Positions 1 through 5,768 of a stretch of 6,648 bases of DNA are shown here, one piece after another. Source of the DNA: Verrucomicrobia bacterium UBA3761. Lineage in GTDB: Bacteria; Verrucomicrobiota; Kiritimatiellia; RFP12; UBA1067. Both the position numbers and the translations under genes were made by a program. The stretch covers positions 299 to 6,946 of the forward strand of contig DFGB01000048.1 in assembly GCA_002371135.1 (NCBI GenBank), read 5' to 3'. The notes below the pieces were generated by a model, which worked only from the letters and a program-made list of their open reading frames with translations, was not told where the DNA came from and made no database searches. Positions within the stretch are counted from its first letter, which is position 1, and every line of letters starts with the position of its first letter.

Positions 1-614
1 GTCCAGTAGGCGTAGCCGGTGTACTTCATTCCCTTGACGTTGGGGATGTCGAAGAATTTTGCATCGCGATCCGGGACGACCTGTGCGCCGACTGAGTAAA
101 TCATGAAGGGGAGATCCGTCGCGCCGGCGATTGCCTTATAGTGGGCGAATGCGGCGTCGAAATTCTGTCCGAAGTAGACTGGCGCGACAGAAGAGACCCA
201 GTCGACGCCCGCTTTGGCCGCGCGGCGGGCGAGGGAGACTGCTTCGTCCGTCGAGAGCGCGCCCACGTGGGCGATGAGTTTCGCGCGGCCGCGGGCGGCC
301 TTCACCGCGCGCTTGTAGACGAGAACGCGCTCGTCCGGGGAAAGAAGAAACCCTTCGCCCGTGGAGCCGGTCAGATAAAATCCCCTCAAGCCGTTTGCAA
401 GGCCATGCTCGACGAGCCGCTCGATCATCTCTTCGTTCACGGAGCCGTCTTTGCGGTAAGGCGTGACGAGTGCGGCATATGCGCCGGCCATGTCTTCGAA
501 CCCGGTGCCGGCGGGGACGCGTACAGACGGCGAGACGCCGGTGTTTTCGGCTGCAAACGCATCGGCAACCGCGCCCGCGCCCATGGCGATAAATTGTCTT
601 CTGCTGAGATTCAT
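1..614 (-). CDS. Tat-exported N-acetylneuraminate lyase-like aldolase (DapA/NanA superfamily), C-terminus beyond window
   Basis: Reading the minus strand from the ATG at 614-612 gives 204 residues open to the window edge; family members run about 290-310, so roughly the last 100 are missing. Residues 4-9 read SRRQFI, a twin-arginine signal, followed by a short hydrophobic stretch to about residue 22. The mature part is a class I aldolase TIM barrel: LVTPY at 49-53, GSTGE (keto-acid carboxylate loop) at 83-87, KLIAHVG, a tyrosine in IYS (Y173) and the expected Schiff-base lysine in GMKYT (K197). GSTGE plus KLIAHVG resembles NanA more than dihydrodipicolinate synthase, but keto-deoxy-sugar aldolases share the fold, so the substrate is open. 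The Y-K spacing, 24 residues, is shorter than the 28 of NanA/DapA. Most such enzymes are cytoplasmic, so export is odd. An AGGGGGA Shine-Dalgarno (624-630) lies about nine bases before the ATG. It follows the AraC gene on the same strand. Confidence 0.85.
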   Translation of the reverse strand, partial: MNLSRRQFIAMGAGAVADAFAAENTGVSPSVRVPAGTGFEDMAGAYAALVTPYRKDGSVNEEMIERLVEHGLANGLRGFYLTGSTGEGFLLSPDERVLVYKRAVKAARGRAKLIAHVGALSTDEAVSLARRAAKAGVDWVSSVAPVYFGQNFDAAFAHYKAIAGATDLPFMIYSVGAQVVPDRDAKFFDIPNVKGMKYTGYAYW

Positions 615-644
615 GCACACTCCCCCTCGTTCGATTCCGCCGTT

Positions 645-674
645 ATTGTATCATATTGGCGAGAGGAAAAGGTG
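645..674 (-). promoter_or_regulatory. Predicted promoter of the aldolase gene, with imperfect palindrome
   Basis: On the minus strand the sequence TATGATACAAT gives an extended -10 (TG-A-TACAAT, hexamer at 645-650). The -35 position 18 bases upstream (669-674, CACCTT) is weak, so recognition would depend on the extended -10 or an activator. The predicted start is near 638, leaving a leader of about 24 bases that contains the Shine-Dalgarno. CGCC (638-641) and GGCG (658-661) flank the -10 symmetrically. The plus-strand 13-mer TTATTGTATCATA (643-655) recurs at the regulator promoter. A TATAAT at 687-692 on the minus strand is an alternative -10 without a good -35. Confidence 0.5.
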
Positions 675-699
675 TGCGTTTTTACAATTATAAGAATGC

Positions 700-755
700 G
701 AACAAGAAGAGAACAGGGAAGAGGGAACAGGGAAGAGGGAAGAGGGAGATTTTAA
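700..755. repeat. Purine-rich degenerate 7-bp repeat (GGGAAGA type)
   Basis: The plus strand is almost entirely purine here, made of GGGAAGA and GGGAACA units with period about 7. It merges into the left arm of the inverted repeat at 729 and then into AAGTAGG units (also period 7) up to 767. It codes for nothing convincing. Together with the inverted repeat it fills most of the space between the regulator and the aldolase promoter. Confidence 0.7.
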
Positions 756-855
756 GTAGGAAGTAGGAAATTTGCTGTTCAGGCGAGACGTATGTATTAT
801 CTCCTACTTCCTACTTTCTACTTCCTACTTAAAATCTCCCTCTTCCCTCTTCCCT
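729..855. repeat. Perfect 38-bp inverted repeat with 51-nt loop, overlapping the AraC stop
   Basis: Positions 729-766 are the exact reverse complement of 818-855. The arms are built from GGGAAGA- and AAGTAGG-type simple repeats. The loop is 767-817. The right arm lies inside the 3' end of the AraC gene, encoding its last residues and the TAG at 818-820, so the regulator mRNA would end in a very long hairpin. No U-run follows the hairpin on the minus strand, so it is not a standard intrinsic terminator, though it could stabilise the mRNA end or hinder readthrough into the aldolase gene. It could equally be a small mobile inverted-repeat element. Confidence 0.85.
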
Positions 856-1753
856 CGGTGTCCCGGTATTCGTGCGGCGTTCGGCCGGTTTCGCGGCGGA
901 ATTGGGTGGCGAAGTGCTGGGCGGAAGGGAAGCCCAGATTGTCGGCTATCGCACCGATGCTCATGCGCGTAGTCGAGAGGAGTTTCTTCGCGGCGGATAT
1001 GCGGCAGAATACGAGATACGCGTGCGGCGGCAGACCTGTCTTGCGCCGGAAACACGTTGTCAGTTTTGCGACGGACATCGCGGCGCGGCCGGCGAGTTCG
1101 TCCAGGTTGTAGTCGCACGACGGGTCGGCGCGCATCTCCTCTATCAAGGAGTCTAGGCGGGCTGAAGACGTATCCGCCTTCCGGGTGTTCGATGATTCAA
1201 TCGTGTCCAGAAGGAGGCTTAACACCGCATGGCGCAACATCAACCGCCGCTCGGTCGTTTCCCGCGGAGCGGAGTCGTAGAGGGTCCAAAGCCGCGTGAA
1301 CGAATGCTTGAGCGCGTCGGTCGCGTCGAACCTCGCCGGTATCGAGCGCAGGCGGGAAACGAGCCATTGCGTCTCTTCGCCGGAGAGCCCCAGGACCGTC
1401 TCGCCGTGTTCCGGGAGCCGAAACCATATCCACACCGTGGAGAGCCCTTTGGGGTAGCAGCGCAGGTAATGCGGTGTTTCCGGCTGGGCTGCGAAGACCG
1501 ACCCTGGGCTGACGGGGACGACTTCGCCTGCATGGTCGAACGACAGGTTCGCACCGCGCTGGCAGCATAGTATCTCGATCATCCCAGGGTGGATGTGCGG
1601 TACGGTGTTGACGCCGGCGCATTTGTAGTTGTGCCTGCCCAGCACCGGGATGGCGCCGATTCCGTCTGGCGTCAAATCGACGACGCGGACATCCGGAGTG
1701 TCCATGTACTCCGGATATGATTTCATTACTTCATCTATTATATCCATTTTCAC
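818..1753 (-). CDS. AraC-family transcriptional regulator with N-terminal cupin sensor domain
   Basis: This is a 311-residue DNA-binding regulator, the usual AraC length. Residues about 35-105 form a cupin-like ligand domain (HIHPGMIEI, then SPGSVF and TPHYL), as in sugar-sensing members. The C-terminal ~100 residues carry two helix-turn-helix motifs: NLDELAGRAAMSVAKLTTCF and SIGAIADNLGFPSAQHFATQ, ending in the family signature GRTPHEYR. The start is GTG at 1753 or ATG at 1747; the predicted transcript begins near 1758, so the leader is very short and there is no clear Shine-Dalgarno. The last 12 residues (300-311, EGRGKREILSRK) are encoded by an inverted-repeat arm and are not part of the AraC fold, so the original tail has probably been replaced. 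It lies divergent from the GH3-GH28 gene and upstream of the aldolase on the same strand, which makes both likely targets (inference). The ligand is unknown. Confidence 0.92.
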   Translation of the reverse strand: MKMDIIDEVMKSYPEYMDTPDVRVVDLTPDGIGAIPVLGRHNYKCAGVNTVPHIHPGMIEILCCQRGANLSFDHAGEVVPVSPGSVFAAQPETPHYLRCYPKGLSTVWIWFRLPEHGETVLGLSGEETQWLVSRLRSIPARFDATDALKHSFTRLWTLYDSAPRETTERRLMLRHAVLSLLLDTIESSNTRKADTSSARLDSLIEEMRADPSCDYNLDELAGRAAMSVAKLTTCFRRKTGLPPHAYLVFCRISAAKKLLSTTRMSIGAIADNLGFPSAQHFATQFRRETGRTPHEYRDTEGRGKREILSRK

Positions 1754-1760
1754 TTCTGCG

Positions 1761-1794
1761 GTTTATTGTATCATAATAAACGATATGGGGTCAA
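1761..1794 (-). promoter_or_regulatory. Predicted promoter of the AraC gene with a perfect 7+7+7 palindrome over the -10
   Basis: On the minus strand, TTGACC (1789-1794) and TACAAT (1765-1770) are separated by 18 bases, with TG-A before the -10 making it extended. The predicted start is about 1758, five bases before the GTG and eleven before the ATG. GTTTATT (1761-1767) and AATAAAC (1775-1781) form a perfect inverted repeat with a 7-base centre, lying across the -10. That is a good place for an operator, for example for autoregulation. AraC proteins often use direct repeats, so another regulator is possible. Confidence 0.6.
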
Positions 1795-1800
1795 GGCTTG

Positions 1801-1904
1801 AAATGTGGCAATGTGGAAATGTGGAAATGTGAAAATGTGAAAATGTGGAAATGCGGAAATGTGAAAATGTGGAAATGTGGAAATGTGGAAATGTGGAAAT
1901 GTTG
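1801..1904. repeat. Thirteen tandem 8-bp units (AAATGTGG)
   Basis: From 1801 the sequence steps in exact 8-base units: AAATGTGG, CAATGTGG, AAATGTGG, AAATGTGA and so on, with single-base variants, ending with AAATGTTG at 1897-1904. Because 8 is not a multiple of 3, every reading frame yields a 24-base (8-residue) pseudo-repeat, which explains the low-complexity open frames here on both strands. The array begins seven bases upstream of the AraC -35. Confidence 0.9.
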
Positions 1905-1997
1905 CCAATTCCAATGTTGCCAATTTCCAATTGGTACTGGGTATTGGTGCTGGCAACATTTCCACATTTTCACATTTCCACACTTCCACATTTCCCC
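1861..1997. repeat. Long inverted repeat (46-bp arms, 42 matching) between divergent promoters
   Basis: Positions 1861-1906 pair with the reverse complement of 1952-1997, 42 of 46 positions matching, with the innermost 16 perfect up to GTTGCC/GGCAAC. The loop 1907-1951 (45 nt) has further short CCAATT-type repeats. The left arm is the end of the 8-bp tandem array and the right arm is a shorter inverted copy of the same units. It occupies the space between the AraC promoter and the GH3-GH28 promoter. The build (simple-repeat arms, loop of about 50) matches the element at 729-855, although the unit sequence differs. Confidence 0.85.
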
Positions 1998-2013
1998 TGC
2001 CCCCGCTTGGGGG

Positions 2014-2049
2014 TTGCGGATGGTGCGCAAGATATGGTAAAATACGGGC
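2014..2049 (+). promoter_or_regulatory. Predicted promoter of the GH3-GH28 gene placing the transcript start on the ATG
   Basis: TTGCGG (2014-2019) and TAAAAT (2038-2043) are separated by 18 bases, the same spacing as the AraC promoter, and TG-G before the -10 makes it extended. Seven bases downstream of the -10 is 2050, the A of the start codon. No Shine-Dalgarno lies before the ATG (TAAAATACGGGC). The mRNA is therefore predicted to be leaderless or nearly so, unless a further upstream promoter is used. Confidence 0.5.
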
Positions 2050-5000
2050 ATGAAACATGCGCTAGCGTTAATTGCAGGACTTTTGGCGGTCGCGGCCCGC
2101 CCTGCCGATATGGATGAACTCCACAGGCTCGTCGACGAAGTTTACAACCGCCTCACGCCCGAGGAACGGGCGGCGCAGATTTGCGCGACCACGGCCGGCA
2201 ACCTTTGCGGCAAGGATGGAAAGTTCTACCATGCCAAGGCCGCCGCCCGTTTCCCGCACGGCATCGGCCACGTTTGCCAGTTCGCATGCAATCGCACCGA
2301 CAAGCCCGAGGCGCTCGTGGAATTTGTCAATGCGGTGCAGAAGTATTTCGTCGAGGATTCAAGTTCACACATCCCGGCGATTTGCCACGAAGAGGTTATT
2401 TCGGGGCTGGCGGCGCGCACCGCCACCACATACCCCCAGCAGATTGGCATTGCTGCAACGTGGAATCCTGAACTCATGCGGCGCAAGTGCCGCGAGACGA
2501 GCGAAGCGATGCAGAGCGTCGGTTGCGCGTTCGCTCTCTCGCCTATGGCCGACGTCATCTACAACTCCAACTGGACGCGCCTCGAGGAGGGCTATGGCGA
2601 AAGCGGCTATCTCGCCGCAGTCATGGGCACGGCATTCGTCCAGGGCCTGCAGGAGAGCGGCAAGACCGCCGCCTGCACAAAGCATTTTCTCGGCTATGGA
2701 ACAATCGGCGGCGGACAGAACCGCCAGTGGCGCGACATCTACGAAGAAGTCGTCCTGCCGCACGAGGCGATGATACGCGCCGGCGGCGCGGCGGCTGTCA
2801 TGACCAGCTACGACCAGTTCAAGGGCGAGCAGGCCGTCTCCAACAGCACTCTCGTCAAAGACATCCTGCGCGGCTACATAGGCTTCGACGGAACCGTGGT
2901 CAGCGATTACGGAGCTGTTGCGTGGGGCGTCAAGGGAGTTGCGGACCCTGCCGAAAAGAAGGAACTCCAGCGCCGCCGTGCCGCCGAGGCCCTTAAGGCC
3001 GGCAATGATATCGATCTTCCGCACGGCGAATGCTACTCGTTTGCGCTCGACCTCGTTCGCGACGGCCTCGTCACCGAGGAGGAGTTCGCCGCCGCAGTGA
3101 AGAACGCACTTCTTCTCAAGGCGCGGACGGGCCTCTTGGGTGCGAAGTTCAAAGAGCTTTCCCCAGAGGAACTCGACCGGCCCGAGTGGCGCGCCACGGC
3201 GAAGAGGCTCGCGGAGGAGTCCATCGTCCTTTTGAAGAACGACGGCATCCTTCCGCTCGCCCCATCCGCCAAGGTAGCGCTCGTCGGACCGAACGCGAAC
3301 AGCCCGTGGGCGATGCTGGGCGACTACACCTACCAGTGCATGCAGGCGTTCTGGCGCCGCAATCCACGCGAATGGGACGAGCCGCACATCGTCACTCTCA
3401 AGGAGGGCCTGGAGGCGCTCGCCGGGAAGGATTCCGTCGTCTACGAGCGAGGCTGCGACTGGTCGAAGAGCGGCGATACGCTCGTGAGCGCCGGCGGCGA
3501 TCCGCGGACGGCCGGGCTTTCGCTGAAACTTGCCGAAAGCGCGGACAGGGTAGACTTTGATGCCGCCGTCGCGGCAGGTCGCGGCGCCGACGTCATCGTT
3601 TGCGCGATGGGCGAGAATTTCACGCTCTGCGGCGAATCGCGTCAGCGCGCCTCTATACGCCTCGCGGGCGACCAGGAGAAGCTTGTCAGGGCGATGATTG
3701 CGACGGGCCGCCCTGTCGTCCTCGTGATGTTCAACGGACGCAACGAAGTGCTGCCGCAGGATATCGTCGAGGGGTGCGCCGCAATTGTCCAGGCGTGGTA
3801 TCCCGGCGAGGAGGGCGGCAACGCCGTCGCCTCCGTCCTCTGCGGCACGGTCAACCCCTCGGGGAAGCTGCCGGTTTCGTATCCCCGGACGGAGAATCGA
3901 GAGGACGTGACGTTCGGCGACGGCACCGATACGCCGGAGCGCGTCATGTGGCCCTTCGGCTTCGGTCTATCCTATACGACGTTCGAGTATTCCGGCATCC
4001 GCTTGGCGGACGGTCCTGCGGCCTCCACCGCCGACGAGACGGTCGGAGTGGCATTCACGCTCGAGAATGCCGGCGAACGCGACGGCGTGGAGATTGCCCA
4101 GGTTTACGTCACGTCGAAGGGTTCGCCCGTGAGGCTGCGCGGTTTTGCCAGAGTCGAGTTGAAGAAGGGCGAGTGCAAGCGCGTCACCGTGCGTCTGCCG
4201 CTCGAGTCTTTCGCTCGCTGGGAAGGGGGAAAGGACGGCGAGTGGGTGCTCTCCCCCGGCGAATATGAAATCCGCGTCGGCGCCAGCGCATGGGACGTGA
4301 AGGCCTCCCTTCCCCTGACGCTTGCCGGCGGCGAGGTTCGCTTCCCCGTGCGCAATGTATTTTTCGCGTCCGTCGAGGAGCATCCCACGCTGAAAGTGCA
4401 GGAAATGATCGACGCGGCGGCGGTGCGCGGCGGCGGCACCGTCGCGATTCTCGCCGGCACGTGGCGCACAGGCGCGCTACATCTCCGCAGCAACGTCGAG
4501 CTGCATCTCGACGAAGGCGCGGAACTTGTGTTCGGCGAGGACCTCGCCGATTACCTGCCTGCCGTGCGCTCCAGCTGGGAAGGAATCGAGTGCATGGGCT
4601 ATTCGCCGCTCGTCTACGCATACGGTTGCACCAATATCGCCGTCACCGGCAAGGGCGTGCTCAGGGCCGAGGTCGAGAACCGCTGGCGCGGTTGGGGGCT
4701 TGCGAGGAAGAAGAATCCTCTGCACGACAAGGCCAAGAAGACCCTGGCCGGATGGAGCCTCTCGGATACGCCCGTCGAAGAGCGCCGCTTCTATGCGCTC
4801 GAGCAAAGCCTGATGCGTCCGCAGTTCATCATGTTCAACCGTTGCCGCGACGTGCGGATCGAGGGCCTCAAGATACGCAATTCTCCCTTCTGGACCATCC
4901 ACCTGCTGTGTTGCGAGAACGCCGTCCTCCGCGGACTGGACATCTTCGCCGACTGCAAGAACTCCGACGGTCTGGACGTGGAATCCTCGCGCAACGTCCT

Positions 5001-5553
5001 CGTCGAGGATTGCATCTTCGAGCAGGGCGACGACGCCATCGCGATCAAGTCCGGCATCAATCACGAAGGGCGGCGGCGCGCAATGCCATCCGAGGATGTG
5101 ACGATACGCCGCTGCACCGTCAACGAGGGGCACTCTATGCTCTCCATCGGCAGCGAACTGTCGGGAGGCATCCGCCGCATTGTCATGGAGGACTGCCGCG
5201 CCGATTCCGACGTCGACAAGGTTTTCTTCATCAAGACCAATCCCGAACGGGGCGGATTCGTCGAGGACGTCCGCGTCAGCCGCATCCGCGCCAAGGGTGT
5301 GCGCCATCCGGTCGTCTCCGCCATTGCGGACTACTTCTGGAAACCGGGAAGCGTTTGCGCAGACGGCATCGAGCGCGCCACGCGCGTCCAGGATATTCTT
5401 CTCGAAGACATACAAGCGGAGACTGCGCCGCAGATCTATTCATTCAGAGGCTGCGAAGGAGAGCCGATTCGCCGCCTGACGCTGCGCGATGTCCGCGCCG
5501 CTTCCGTCGCCAAGCCCTCCGAGGCCGTGTTTGTTGAATTCGCCGCTCATTGA
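2050..5553 (+). CDS. Exported two-enzyme fusion: GH3 glycosidase followed by GH28 polygalacturonase-like domain
   Basis: This 1167-residue protein starts with a Sec signal peptide (MKHALALIAGLLAVAA, likely cut near residue 16). Residues ~30-370 are the GH3 barrel, with HEEVISG, KHF (K211-H212) and the nucleophile in VVSDYG (D286). Residues ~397-645 are the GH3 sandwich domain, starting NDGILPL, with a CGESRQR segment (E529) where many members carry the acid/base, and ending GFGLSYTTF. Residues ~664-757 are the FnIII-like domain that normally closes GH3 enzymes. From ~768 a full GH28 beta-helix follows: GGGTVAILAGTW, NSPFWTIHL, NSD (971-973), GDD (993-995), GHS (1027-1029) and FIK (1060-1062). 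GH28 enzymes cut galacturonic-acid linkages in pectin; GH3 enzymes remove beta-glucosyl, xylosyl or related residues. Family is clear, linkage is not. GH28 polygalacturonases normally read RIK where this reads FIK. The start is fixed by the signal peptide. Regulation by the divergent AraC gene is likely. Confidence 0.93.
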   Translation: MKHALALIAGLLAVAARPADMDELHRLVDEVYNRLTPEERAAQICATTAGNLCGKDGKFYHAKAAARFPHGIGHVCQFACNRTDKPEALVEFVNAVQKYFVEDSSSHIPAICHEEVISGLAARTATTYPQQIGIAATWNPELMRRKCRETSEAMQSVGCAFALSPMADVIYNSNWTRLEEGYGESGYLAAVMGTAFVQGLQESGKTAACTKHFLGYGTIGGGQNRQWRDIYEEVVLPHEAMIRAGGAAAVMTSYDQFKGEQAVSNSTLVKDILRGYIGFDGTVVSDYGAVAWGVKGVADPAEKKELQRRRAAEALKAGNDIDLPHGECYSFALDLVRDGLVTEEEFAAAVKNALLLKARTGLLGAKFKELSPEELDRPEWRATAKRLAEESIVLLKNDGILPLAPSAKVALVGPNANSPWAMLGDYTYQCMQAFWRRNPREWDEPHIVTLKEGLEALAGKDSVVYERGCDWSKSGDTLVSAGGDPRTAGLSLKLAESADRVDFDAAVAAGRGADVIVCAMGENFTLCGESRQRASIRLAGDQEKLVRAMIATGRPVVLVMFNGRNEVLPQDIVEGCAAIVQAWYPGEEGGNAVASVLCGTVNPSGKLPVSYPRTENREDVTFGDGTDTPERVMWPFGFGLSYTTFEYSGIRLADGPAASTADETVGVAFTLENAGERDGVEIAQVYVTSKGSPVRLRGFARVELKKGECKRVTVRLPLESFARWEGGKDGEWVLSPGEYEIRVGASAWDVKASLPLTLAGGEVRFPVRNVFFASVEEHPTLKVQEMIDAAAVRGGGTVAILAGTWRTGALHLRSNVELHLDEGAELVFGEDLADYLPAVRSSWEGIECMGYSPLVYAYGCTNIAVTGKGVLRAEVENRWRGWGLARKKNPLHDKAKKTLAGWSLSDTPVEERRFYALEQSLMRPQFIMFNRCRDVRIEGLKIRNSPFWTIHLLCCENAVLRGLDIFADCKNSDGLDVESSRNVLVEDCIFEQGDDAIAIKSGINHEGRRRAMPSEDVTIRRCTVNEGHSMLSIGSELSGGIRRIVMEDCRADSDVDKVFFIKTNPERGGFVEDVRVSRIRAKGVRHPVVSAIADYFWKPGSVCADGIERATRVQDILLEDIQAETAPQIYSFRGCEGEPIRRLTLRDVRAASVAKPSEAVFVEFAAH

Positions 5554-5566
5554 ACGCGGCGGAATT
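5537..5566 (+). terminator. Hairpin around the GH3-GH28 stop codon, weak terminator candidate
   Basis: CGCCGC (5541-5546) pairs with GCGGCG (5556-5561), and AATT (5537-5540) pairs with AATT (5563-5566) past one bulged G. The loop of nine bases holds the TGA stop at 5551-5553. Only three T follow, then CC, so termination would be inefficient. It may be a by-product of GC-rich coding sequence. Confidence 0.3.
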
Positions 5567-5738
5567 TCCAGAAGATCTAGATCCCCTCTTCCCGGTGGCC
5601 CAGGCCCGCCAGTCCGACGCGGCCTGTATCATCCATACGGCGGCCGGCGCCTTGGTGCGCGTCGTGCCGGAAGTCCGCAAGGCCGCGCTCCCGAAAATCG
5701 GCGACCTCGTCGAAGTTTGCGCATTTCTGACGGACTAA
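5550..5738 (+). pseudogene. Remnant of a sensor-domain segment, probably the N-terminal part of the following kinase
   Basis: An open frame of 62 codons begins with TTG overlapping the previous stop and ends with TAA at 5736-5738. It has no Shine-Dalgarno. Its end reads ALPKIGDLVEVCAFLTD. After the TAA the same frame continues GGEERLEDALVRIAG and runs without another stop into the kinase membrane segment. I read this as one gene broken by a single nonsense codon: the pattern GDLVEV...RLEDALVR is like the accessory beta-rich segments that precede the membrane helix in some PVC-type kinases (recalled, not searched). The N-terminal part of that sensor is missing, because its sequence begins directly after the GH28 stop. 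A real small peptide is possible but less likely. Confidence 0.5.
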
Positions 5739-5768
5739 GGCGGAGAGGAACGGCTGGAGGATGCTCTA

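Noticed and set aside
729..855. Standard intrinsic terminator for the AraC gene
   Set aside because: The hairpin is far longer than usual and no U-run follows on the minus strand; kept as an inverted repeat only.
1801..1904. CRISPR-like array
   Set aside because: Units are 8 bp and directly adjacent, with no spacers and no cas genes.
700..1997. Composite transposon carrying the AraC gene
   Set aside because: The two flanking elements differ in sequence, there is no transposase and no target-site duplication was seen.
1798..2040. Low-complexity open frames on both strands encoding MWKC/FHIF-type repeats
   Set aside because: They are the automatic product of an 8-bp tandem repeat lacking stop codons. 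There is no ribosome binding site and all frames look alike.
2365..3387. 340-codon antisense frame inside the GH3 region
   Set aside because: A shadow of GC-rich coding sequence on the other strand, which has unambiguous GH3 motifs; no recognisable domain in the antisense product.
4477..5415. 312-codon antisense frame inside the GH28 region
   Set aside because: Mirror of the GH28 frame with no family motif and no start context.
4290..5537. 415-codon frame on the plus strand overlapping GH28
   Set aside because: Arg/Ala/Pro-rich composition typical of an out-of-frame GC-rich read; the GH28 frame carries all the motifs.
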